A DNA stretch of 64,000 nucleotides from Persicirhabdus sediminis (GTDB lineage Bacteria; Verrucomicrobiota; Verrucomicrobiia; Verrucomicrobiales; Akkermansiaceae). The stretch spans positions 186,001 to 250,000 of the forward strand of contig NZ_JAENIM010000009.1 of the NCBI RefSeq assembly GCF_016595495.1. Direction: 5' to 3'. The position numbers were made by a program, and so were the translations under genes. Of this stretch, positions 27,792 to 35,443 are shown in pieces (position 1 is the stretch's first letter; every line of letters begins with the position of its first letter). The notes beneath the pieces are model-generated. The model ran no database searches. It saw only the letters and a program-made list of their open reading frames with translations, and had not been told where the DNA came from.

Positions 27792-29468
27792 TTAGCTAGC
27801 GCTAAGGAGGTTATAGGCACTGACCAGAGCTTTCAGGCCAGCCATCTCGATAGATGAATCGACACCAGCTCCCCACACCAGCTTCTGCTCTTCGCCCTGC
27901 AGCTGGATATAGGCTGCTGAATCTGCATCCGAGCCACCACGAACGGCATGCGAACGGTAATCAACCAGCGAGAATTTTTTCAATCCAGCCTGATCTAACG
28001 CGTGCACAAAAGCATTGATTGGGCCATTACCGATACCAGAGATTTTTCTTGTTTCGCCATTGATAGAGATTTCTGCATGGCATGCGACTTCACCGCGCTC
28101 ACCAGCGTGATGATCCAGCTCGTAGTCAATCAAGCTCATCGGCGCAGACACATTGACAAAGAAATCAAAGAAAGCATCTTTGATCTCGTTAGGTGTCAGC
28201 TCACGGCTTTGCTCATCGGCCAGCGCATAGATACGAGTGCCCACTTGTGGGTGCATCGTCTTTGGCAAATCATATCCGTGCTCTCGATCGAGAATGTAGG
28301 CAATGCCACCTTTTCCGCTCTGCGAGTTGATGCGAATGATCGCCTCGTAGCTACGTCCCAGATCCTGCGGGTCGATTGTTAGATAGGGAACTCCCCAGAA
28401 CTCAGCTTTATCTTTCTGACGTCTATCAAATCCTTTTTTGATCGCATCTTGGTGACTACCAGAGAAGGCAGTAAAGACTAACTCACCTGAATACGGCTGG
28501 CGTTCAGGCACCACCAAATGAGTGGTTCGCTCGTAGACTTCGCGAATGGTTGATAGATCTGAAAAATCTAATCCCGTATCGATTCCATGGCTGTTCATGT
28601 TCAGCGCTACCGTGACGATATCAAGGTTACCCGTACGCTCACCATTGCCAAATAATGTGCCTTCTACGCGATCAGCTCCAGCCATCAGGCCCAGCTCGGT
28701 AGCAGCCACACCAGTTCCGCGGTCGTTATGAGTATGCAAGCTGATGATCGCCTTGTTGCGCTCTTTCAGATTGCGGCAGAACCATTCGATTTGGTCAGCG
28801 TGCACGTTAGGTGTCGCCCACTCTACAGTAGCTGGCAGATTCAGAATAATCTTATTTTCCTCAGTCGGCTGCCACACATCCATCACCGCCTCACAGATTT
28901 CCAGAGAGAAATCTAGCTCGGTATCAGAAAAACTTTCGGGAGAGTATTGCAAAGTAAGATCACAATCAGGCAATGTTGGAACTAACTCTTTAATCAGCTC
29001 GGCACCTTCGATAGCAATCTTTTTGATTTTCTCCTGGCTGGCGTCATTAAAAGTAATGCGGCGCTGCAGCGGAGAAGTTGAGTTATACAAATGCACAATC
29101 GCCTGCTTAGCTCCGTGCAAAGCCGCAAATGTGCGGCGCAACAAATGCTCACGAGCCTGCACCAATACCTGAACAGTCACATCATCAGGGATGCGATTTT
29201 CCTCTATCAGACGACGCAGGAAGTTGAACTCAGTATCTGATGCGGATGGGAAACCAACCTCAATCTGCTTGAAACCAATGCGTACAAGCATTTCGAAATA
29301 CTCAAGTTTCTCCTCCACCGTCATAGGCGTTGGTAGGGCTTGATTACCATCTCGGAGGTCAACACTACACCAGATAGGAGTAGCTGAAATGACTTGATCC
29401 GGCCATTGACGATCTTTCAGATCAACAGCTGGAAATGGACGATATTTACGAATGCTTTCGGGCTTCAT
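27792..29468 (-). CDS. leuA: 2-isopropylmalate synthase
   Basis: 558 residues, the long form (yeast/actinobacterial type). 'S-V-D-L-R-D-G-N-Q-A-L' carries the catalytic Arg-Asp pair. 'S-L-H-T-H-N-D-R-G-T-G-V' is the His-x-His metal site and 'E-G-T-L-F-G-N-G-E-R-T-G-N' the second family signature. A C-terminal regulatory domain (about 430-558) is present, so leucine feedback is expected. The enzyme condenses acetyl-CoA with 2-oxoisovalerate, the first committed step of leucine synthesis. Other leu genes are not nearby. No leucine-rich leader peptide was found in the 175 bases before the divergent gene. Confidence 0.95.
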   Translation of the reverse strand: MKPESIRKYRPFPAVDLKDRQWPDQVISATPIWCSVDLRDGNQALPTPMTVEEKLEYFEMLVRIGFKQIEVGFPSASDTEFNFLRRLIEENRIPDDVTVQVLVQAREHLLRRTFAALHGAKQAIVHLYNSTSPLQRRITFNDASQEKIKKIAIEGAELIKELVPTLPDCDLTLQYSPESFSDTELDFSLEICEAVMDVWQPTEENKIILNLPATVEWATPNVHADQIEWFCRNLKERNKAIISLHTHNDRGTGVAATELGLMAGADRVEGTLFGNGERTGNLDIVTVALNMNSHGIDTGLDFSDLSTIREVYERTTHLVVPERQPYSGELVFTAFSGSHQDAIKKGFDRRQKDKAEFWGVPYLTIDPQDLGRSYEAIIRINSQSGKGGIAYILDREHGYDLPKTMHPQVGTRIYALADEQSRELTPNEIKDAFFDFFVNVSAPMSLIDYELDHHAGERGEVACHAEISINGETRKISGIGNGPINAFVHALDQAGLKKFSLVDYRSHAVRGGSDADSAAYIQLQGEEQKLVWGAGVDSSIEMAGLKALVSAYNLLSAS

Positions 29469-29643
29469 GATAATTGCGATGTTTTGCGCGCCGCAATATG
29501 GGCTAAATCACACGAAAATCAAGGGACTTTACCTACATTCAAATCTACCGTATCCAAAATTAACCATTTTGTTTGTTAACTTTGCTTTCATCACACGTAC
29601 TAAGGTACTCACCACACATCCCTATTTCATGCAAATCCTGACT

Positions 29644-30549
29644 ATGAAATTTATCTATCCACTCATCTGCCTCACCGCCATCTCCTGTTCTCCAGTATCT
29701 GAAAAATACCAGCTGCCTCCAGCCAGTGAGCTCGGTAGCAAAGACGCCAAACTGCGCTCAGAACAATACCAATACGCTGAACAAATCTATCAAGCAGCCA
29801 CCACAGTGAAGGCGATTCAGCCAGTTACTAGCCAGAGTAAAAAAGCCATCAGCCTAGACGAAGCCTACGAAATCCAGTCGATTCTCGACAGCATGATGAG
29901 CCAAAAATACGGCCACGTCACCGGACATAAAATGGCCTACACCAGCGCAGCCTCACAGAAAACTTGGAACATCGACGCGCCAGTTTCAGGTACCTTTTTC
30001 AAAAAACAATTTGTTAAATCAGGCGGATCCGTTGAAGCCGACAGCTTCATTGGCTTCCACATCGAGTCAGAAATCGCCTTCGTGCTCAGCCAAGACATCA
30101 CTCAGCCAATCACCTCAGTGGAAGATGCCGAGAACTACATCAAATCCGTGCACGTCGGCCTCGACGTGCCTGATCTCAGATTCGACCGCAGCGAGCACCC
30201 ACTCCAGCTAGCTGACGTTGTCGCCATGAGCTGCGGCACCCACACCTACCTCATCGGCAAAGGTGTACCACCACAAGGCTTAGACTATGCTAACATGCAA
30301 GTATCACTCGATCGCAATGGCGAAGAAGTATACTCGGGCACAGCATCTAACGTACTCGGCGATCCACGTAAAGCACTCGTCATGCTAGCCAACCAACAGC
30401 TAGAAAAAGGTAACTACCTGCGGAAAAATCAAGTTATTCTATCAGGCTCAGTAGCCAGCGCCTACTTCCCGAAAGACCGTGAAGGACGCCTCGGCAGCTA
30501 CATTGGCAAAGCCACCGGCCTGCCATCCGTTGAGCTCAACGTTAAATAA
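29644..30549 (+). CDS. Lipoprotein related to 2-keto-4-pentenoate hydratase (MhpD/FAH superfamily)
   Basis: I choose the ATG at 29644 (301 residues) because it starts a lipoprotein signal, 'M-K-F-I-Y-P-L-I-C-L-T-A-I-S-C', with the lipobox Cys at about 15; a longer frame from 29452 overlaps leuA. The remainder matches the hydratase family: 'G-H-K-M-A-Y-T-S-A-A-S-Q' (usually G-x-K-x-G-x-T-S), the metal-binding Glu141 and Glu143 in 'I-E-S-E-I-A-F-V-L', Asp174 in 'V-G-L-D-V-P-D-L-R-F', and a C-terminal 'V-I-L-S-G-S-V'. Active-site residues are kept, so it may be an enzyme acting outside the cytoplasm. Homologues are normally cytosolic enzymes of aromatic meta-cleavage. The substrate here is unknown. 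Confidence 0.75.
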   Translation: MKFIYPLICLTAISCSPVSEKYQLPPASELGSKDAKLRSEQYQYAEQIYQAATTVKAIQPVTSQSKKAISLDEAYEIQSILDSMMSQKYGHVTGHKMAYTSAASQKTWNIDAPVSGTFFKKQFVKSGGSVEADSFIGFHIESEIAFVLSQDITQPITSVEDAENYIKSVHVGLDVPDLRFDRSEHPLQLADVVAMSCGTHTYLIGKGVPPQGLDYANMQVSLDRNGEEVYSGTASNVLGDPRKALVMLANQQLEKGNYLRKNQVILSGSVASAYFPKDREGRLGSYIGKATGLPSVELNVK

Positions 30550-30577
30550 CAAAAATCACCCAAGAAACCAAAAATAC

Positions 30578-30607
30578 TCAGCCAGCTGGAAACCTCCAGC
30601 TGGCTGA
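30578..30607. terminator. Strong bidirectional terminator
   Basis: Perfect 13-bp stem TCAGCCAGCTGGA / TCCAGCTGGCTGA with a 4-base loop. TTTGTTTT follows on the plus strand and TATTTTTGG on the minus strand. It serves the MhpD-like gene (+) and the long operon ending at 30663 (-). Confidence 0.85.
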
Positions 30608-30662
30608 TTTGTTTTCACAGAATGTACAAAAAGCTAACTTCTAGCTAACAACGCACACCACT

Positions 30663-33600
30663 CTAAGCATGAGGCAGCAATTTATCGCCAAATAAAATCA
30701 GTACGCCTAAGAGTACAAATACAATCGACGTCGCTAATTTTACCGTAGCCGTATGCTTATTTTGAAAGTCTATCAGTGCAGAGCTAGTCATACCTCTGAA
30801 AGCTAAAGCAAAGATAACCACCAGCGGTAAAATGAATGCTAGATTATAAATTAGTAGCATCACTACAGCATCTGCCTCGCCCTTCTGAATTTGGAAAATG
30901 ATCGGTGCATAAACTTGTCCAGTACACGCCAGCTCCAATATAGAAATGATCACGCCACTAACAAATGCGGCCAATACAAAATGTCTCGCTTTGGCACGCT
31001 TCCTGATCACACCTCGAATTTTGTCTTTTAGAAATGCAGGAAGCTGTAAGGTCATGTCCTTCAGGTTTCCTTTTGCCGCTCGGCGAGAATCTCTGAAGCT
31101 CAAAATCGCCACCAAGAACGCAAAGGCGGCAAACAAATAGGTCATCGTATGCTTTACCCATTGGAAGCCATCTAGCTGATTTAGTTTATCTATCACCGAG
31201 TGGAAAGCAATGCCCACCGCAAAGTATGACAAAAAGATAGCGCTGATAAATGACGCTCCTACCATCAAAATTTCACGCGGCGATCGACGAGCAACCTGCA
31301 GGTACGAAAGGAAGAAAATAATCGTCGCAAATGCACATGGATTAACGCCATCTAGCAACCCAGCACCTATCACCACTGGCAGAGTCATGTTCGCAAATGA
31401 CTGATCTATCTTCTGCTCAGCTAGCTCAATAGCCTCATCGCCCATGTCGGCCCAGCTGTCATCTAGCGGCATGGCCAAGGTATCAACTACCAGCTTCATG
31501 ATATGCTCAGGCTGAACACTTGGTGAAATAGCCGCACCCGATTGAACAAATAAAGATGGTGTCTTACCTACTCCTGAAACTTGGAAGTAATCACATAATG
31601 CCTGGTTTAATAGCATAGATGATGGTTCCAAAATATTTTTATGCTCAATGACTAACTGAGGGAAATCACCCTTAATCTTATTCAGTTCAGCGTCTAATGT
31701 TTCACACTCACTACAGCCAGGTTTATAGAACACAAGCGCCCTAACGGTCTCCCGCTCAGCTACAGGTTCAGTAATCTCAGGCTCCTCAGAATGCTGTGCT
31801 AGGCTTGAATCCACCTGCATCTTAGCTAGATCCTGAAAGGAAGTGAACGCCAGTTGTTTGCCGCTGCCAGCAAAATGCTTAAGAATGAGAGGACGCTTCC
31901 TTTTATTAATACTGCGCCAATCTACGTAGGCCAGCAATGGTTTGATTCCTGGACCTAATGATTTGTATTGATCCTCAATAAACGATCCCAAACGCCGCGT
32001 TAGAGTTTTATCACCAGCTCGAGTCGACAGAAGCGAAATAAAATCAGCTAGATCAATATCCTGACCATGATAGAGCAAAGTGTACAACGCCTCAAAACGC
32101 ACCCGTTCGTCAGGATCATCATTAGCTAAGCCCTTGATCAACCCAAGTACATGCCCAGATATGCGCGGCTTCTTCCTATTATAGTTCCAGCTAGAATCTG
32201 GCCGCTGGTGTGTGTCTGAGAAATAGACCTGCCACTGACCTCTATCCGACAAAGCAACCAAAAGTGCCTCACGCACCCGCGGAGAAACATCGCTCAGACC
32301 ACGCTCGGCGTTTTCCTCTAACCATGATTGATTAAACCCTGCAACTGTATACCAAGCAGCGCGGCGCAACCACTGGCTCGCATTCTTTGTATATTCTGAT
32401 ACCACCCCAAAGCTAGTATGATCGAGAGCCTGCCTCGATAGAGTTAGAGCTAGCACCTTCTGATCATCCTCAGCTAGATCATTTTTCAACGTCGCTATAC
32501 ACCAGCTATGAATCGCACGTTTTGCATCACGGTCTCTAGCTGAAGATTCCAAATTCCGACAATACAAAGCTGAAGCATGAATCTTACGACCGGGAAGATC
32601 TAGCAAAGAAAGTGCTTCCGAAATCAGCGCCAAGTTTTTTGATTCACTGAATGCTGATTGAGCCGCATCTTCTTGTACTGTCTCAGCATCATCATTGAGT
32701 AATCGCAAAGTAAGTTCAGAACTCTTCTGCGTCGATGTATAACGTAGCGCTGCAGCAACAGCAGACCGTTGGCTGACGGAATAGCCAGCCAGTGATTTTA
32801 GCAATTCTTCCGCACCTCGGTTGTCGCCAGATTTAGCTAGAATGATTCCCGCTCGGAATGCTTGTTCACTTTCACTAGCAGCCACTTTTGCTAACTCATC
32901 ACGCAACGCACTAACATTATCAGGGAGTGATGATGCGGAACTCGATTCAAGCTGCTTCTCGGTCTGCTTTCTCTCACCGACAGCCACTTGGTTAAAGGCA
33001 TCGTACAATGAGTCTAACTTTGTTGAAACTTGACTCTTTTTAAGTTGAACCACTTGTGCCAAATAGGCGCTAGTATCAGTCATTTTAGGTAACCTAAGGT
33101 GATCAATCACCGCTGAAATTCGCTCAAGCTGACCACTCGTTAAGGCTTCCAACAGCGCCGCTGAGACTGCCTCAATCTTCTCCACCTTTTTGCTGTCCTT
33201 TGCTAATATCCTGATAGCTGAACAAGCAATATCCAGATCCTCATGTGAGCTGAAACTTGCCACTAACTTAACATGGCCCTCATCTGAGCTTTTTTCTAAT
33301 TCACTCAAACACGCAATGATAACATCCACAGGTCGAGTCCTTAAGTGCTCGAGCAAACTGTCAGTGAACTGAATATCCAATCCAACAAAAGCACTCGTCG
33401 CCATCGGCACGAGATCGTCATTACTGAGGAACATCTCTTCTAACTGAGATCGTGCTGAGGTCAATTTCAAAGCAACTACAGCTTGTACTGCACCAGAGCG
33501 CACAAACTCATCTTCATCACTAAGCAACTCTAATACCTGCTCTGCAGCTCGTTCAGTACGCACCTTGACTACAAACTCCAATGCAGCAGAACGCACTCGC

Positions 33601-34736
33601 CAGCGCTCATCAGTAAGATAAGGAAGTACTTGATCAATCAATTCATCCGTGACCTGAACTTCGCCCTCTGAATTACTAGAATAAAATGTATTTCGCCCCG
33701 CAACCTCTGCTTTACTCAGCTTCGTTAGGCTTTGTATCGTGGACACTAGCAGATCTTCATCATTTCTAGCTAGATAAGGAACGATTAGATCCACAGCCGC
33801 CTGACCACCGATCTCGCGCAACCTACGCATCGCCACATGTATCACGTTAACGTCAGCTTCCTCTGCGAGTACATCGGCCACCAAAGGCACCGCTTCTGCA
33901 TTGCCTAGCAACAAGGCTGTATCAATCGCTGTTTCTCGCACCAATGCATCGGATGAATTGACAAAATCCAGTACGATAGGAATCACCAGAAATCCATTTG
34001 TTTTGATTTGGCTAAGCGCCTCAAGCACCTGATCCCTATTACCTCTCGTTAGTGAGCGTGCTATACTATCAGCGCCCTGCGCCCTCGTCTGAGTTAAGAC
34101 CAAATAATACTGGGCCTCTTTTAACCTGACCAGCTGGTGTTCTAGCAAATCTGGGCTAGTTACAATAAATTCCTGAATATCACCAACCGCTAGCATCCCA
34201 TATGGCTCTAGCATACGCAGTGCGCGCTTCTGCCTTTCAGCTACAGAAGAAATCAAGTCTCTAATGTAGCTTTGCATTTGATCATCAGTTAGTTGATTGC
34301 TTGCTGATAATTTTTCCCCTTTTGAGCCAGCCCATACCATCCAGCGGCTCAAAGCAGCATGATGCTCATCACTAGCTGGCGTATCCCATGGATCGTAGTC
34401 AAATTGCTTACCGCTGAAATCCTCTAAAATCTCGATGGCTCCAATCCTAACAGCCAGTCTTTCATCCCCTAAATAAGCCACCATTTGGCTTTTGGGAAAT
34501 GGCTCAGCCTGCTTTAAGGCTGCGCGTATTAACTTGCGCTGGTGTTTGTCTCCGTAGTTAACCACCGCTTGCTCCCAGTCACTTGACCTGGCTGGATCAC
34601 TGCTACGGCTAGCAATACGGTCCAAGGCATCCCGGCTAATATCGTCAGCTATGCCCACCGACAACAATGATACATAAATCATTATCAACAGCCGACGAGC
34701 TGAGATGGATAGAAAATTTTTCAGCAACAAGTTCAT
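30663..34736 (-). CDS. HEAT-repeat / thioredoxin-like / CcdA-type membrane fusion protein
   Basis: 1357 residues. A signal or anchor segment (about 12-30) is followed by roughly 900 residues of HEAT-like helical repeats ('A-V-R-I-G-A-I-E-I-L', 'W-R-V-R-S-A-A-L-E-F-V', 'F-V-R-S-G-A-V-Q-A-V'). A thioredoxin-like domain (about 1000-1090) has Cys1008-Ser-Glu-Cys1011 in 'F-Y-K-P-G-C-S-E-C'. The C-terminal part (about 1120-1357) has six or so membrane helices with 'D-G-V-N-P-C1134-A-F' and 'L-E-L-A-C1271-T-G-Q', the paired-cysteine pattern of CcdA/DsbD. This would pass electrons across the membrane to the extracytoplasmic thioredoxin domain. It is last in the MoxR/BatA operon, directly after the candidate selenoprotein, so a shared redox role is inferred. 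Confidence 0.82.
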   Translation of the reverse strand: MNLLLKNFLSISARRLLIMIYVSLLSVGIADDISRDALDRIASRSSDPARSSDWEQAVVNYGDKHQRKLIRAALKQAEPFPKSQMVAYLGDERLAVRIGAIEILEDFSGKQFDYDPWDTPASDEHHAALSRWMVWAGSKGEKLSASNQLTDDQMQSYIRDLISSVAERQKRALRMLEPYGMLAVGDIQEFIVTSPDLLEHQLVRLKEAQYYLVLTQTRAQGADSIARSLTRGNRDQVLEALSQIKTNGFLVIPIVLDFVNSSDALVRETAIDTALLLGNAEAVPLVADVLAEEADVNVIHVAMRRLREIGGQAAVDLIVPYLARNDEDLLVSTIQSLTKLSKAEVAGRNTFYSSNSEGEVQVTDELIDQVLPYLTDERWRVRSAALEFVVKVRTERAAEQVLELLSDEDEFVRSGAVQAVVALKLTSARSQLEEMFLSNDDLVPMATSAFVGLDIQFTDSLLEHLRTRPVDVIIACLSELEKSSDEGHVKLVASFSSHEDLDIACSAIRILAKDSKKVEKIEAVSAALLEALTSGQLERISAVIDHLRLPKMTDTSAYLAQVVQLKKSQVSTKLDSLYDAFNQVAVGERKQTEKQLESSSASSLPDNVSALRDELAKVAASESEQAFRAGIILAKSGDNRGAEELLKSLAGYSVSQRSAVAAALRYTSTQKSSELTLRLLNDDAETVQEDAAQSAFSESKNLALISEALSLLDLPGRKIHASALYCRNLESSARDRDAKRAIHSWCIATLKNDLAEDDQKVLALTLSRQALDHTSFGVVSEYTKNASQWLRRAAWYTVAGFNQSWLEENAERGLSDVSPRVREALLVALSDRGQWQVYFSDTHQRPDSSWNYNRKKPRISGHVLGLIKGLANDDPDERVRFEALYTLLYHGQDIDLADFISLLSTRAGDKTLTRRLGSFIEDQYKSLGPGIKPLLAYVDWRSINKRKRPLILKHFAGSGKQLAFTSFQDLAKMQVDSSLAQHSEEPEITEPVAERETVRALVFYKPGCSECETLDAELNKIKGDFPQLVIEHKNILEPSSMLLNQALCDYFQVSGVGKTPSLFVQSGAAISPSVQPEHIMKLVVDTLAMPLDDSWADMGDEAIELAEQKIDQSFANMTLPVVIGAGLLDGVNPCAFATIIFFLSYLQVARRSPREILMVGASFISAIFLSYFAVGIAFHSVIDKLNQLDGFQWVKHTMTYLFAAFAFLVAILSFRDSRRAAKGNLKDMTLQLPAFLKDKIRGVIRKRAKARHFVLAAFVSGVIISILELACTGQVYAPIIFQIQKGEADAVVMLLIYNLAFILPLVVIFALAFRGMTSSALIDFQNKHTATVKLATSIVFVLLGVLILFGDKLLPHA

Positions 34737-34775
34737 CTAATCTTTGTGTTTATAAAAGCATAGAATTGATCTTCG

Positions 34776-35420
34776 TTAGTGAAGTAAGGCGTAGGCGAAT
34801 ATGTTTGCGTTAACTCGAACTGAGTTAGAAATTTCGTTCCCTCCTCAACAACAGCATCCTTCTGTATTGGAGGTATCATTCAAACCGTCGGAGGCGAATA
34901 CCACAACTAGCTTACCATTATGGCTGAGTCCGTGGAGCTTACCCTCTCCCCCCTTTGACAACTTGAGCTGTTTGATCGTGAATATGGTATTAAATAAGGC
35001 GTGATCTTTGGCGATCTCCTGCAGTGAATCATTGCCAAATACTCTTTTGATCTCTCGCTGAAATGAACTTGCCCACGCTTTATTTGAACACCCAGGCGAT
35101 GCTAACATAAACCCACCGTTCTCTAGGTATTTTTTCAAATTCACCCGCTCTTTGTTAGTCAAAACAAAGTCATCTTCACCTGTAAGAATGACAAACGGAA
35201 ACTTAAACAGCTCGTCCGACGATAGCTTCACTGGCTTAAAACGGCGCTCAGTAGCAATGCTCGTATGCTGCTGTACGGTGCTGAGAAACTCATCACTAAA
35301 GCAGCGTGAGGTTTTAGTTCCAGCATAGATAAGGTTACCACACTGCACCGCCCCCTCTTTAGCAGCCAGTGGCGAAGCTAAGCTGAGGATAAATAAACTA
35401 ACTAATTTCAAAGTTTTCAT
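34776..35420 (-). CDS. DUF4159 family protein, candidate selenoprotein (in-frame TGA at codon 192)
   Basis: Signal peptide (about 1-20, ...L-A-S-P-L-A-A-K). The DUF4159 fold is recognisable: 'F-P-F-V-I-L-T-G-E-D-D-F', 'L-K-K-Y-L-E-N-G-G-F-M-L-A-S-P', 'V-V-F-A-S-D-G-L-N-D-T'. After residues 189-191 (Cys-Cys-Cys) comes TGA (34847-34845). The frame then continues 22 codons (G-G-N-E-I-S-N-S-V-R-V-N-A-N-I-F-A-Y-A-L-L-H) to a TAA at 34778-34776. This tail resembles the usual DUF4159 end (x-V-N-x-x-A-Y-A-L). If TGA is read as selenocysteine the product is 214 residues; if read as stop, 191 (34845-35420). It sits between DUF4175 and the thioredoxin/CcdA fusion. A recent nonsense mutation or base error are the alternatives. 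Confidence 0.6.
34811..34827 (-). other. Candidate bacterial SECIS stem-loop after the in-frame TGA
   Basis: On the minus strand, 17 bases after the TGA, TAACTC pairs perfectly with GAGTTA around a five-base loop AGTTC. The loop starts at base 24 after the TGA and has G as its second base. That fits the general bacterial SECIS description I know (apical loop about 16-37 bases downstream, G among the first loop bases, short upper stem). A 6-bp stem can arise by chance. Confidence 0.4.
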
Positions 35421-35443
35421 AATTCTTCAATAATTTCTAACTA

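Noticed and set aside
29452-29643. 64-residue extension of the MhpD-like lipoprotein
   Set aside because: It overlaps leuA and would bury the lipoprotein signal that begins at 29644.
29469-29643. Leucine attenuator or T-box before leuA
   Set aside because: No leucine-rich leader peptide and no terminator/antiterminator pair could be found.
34845-34847. Genome-wide reassignment of TGA as an explanation of the in-frame TGA
   Set aside because: Other genes here end normally at TGA (for example the TRAP small subunit and the BatA-type gene), so TGA is a regular stop in this organism.
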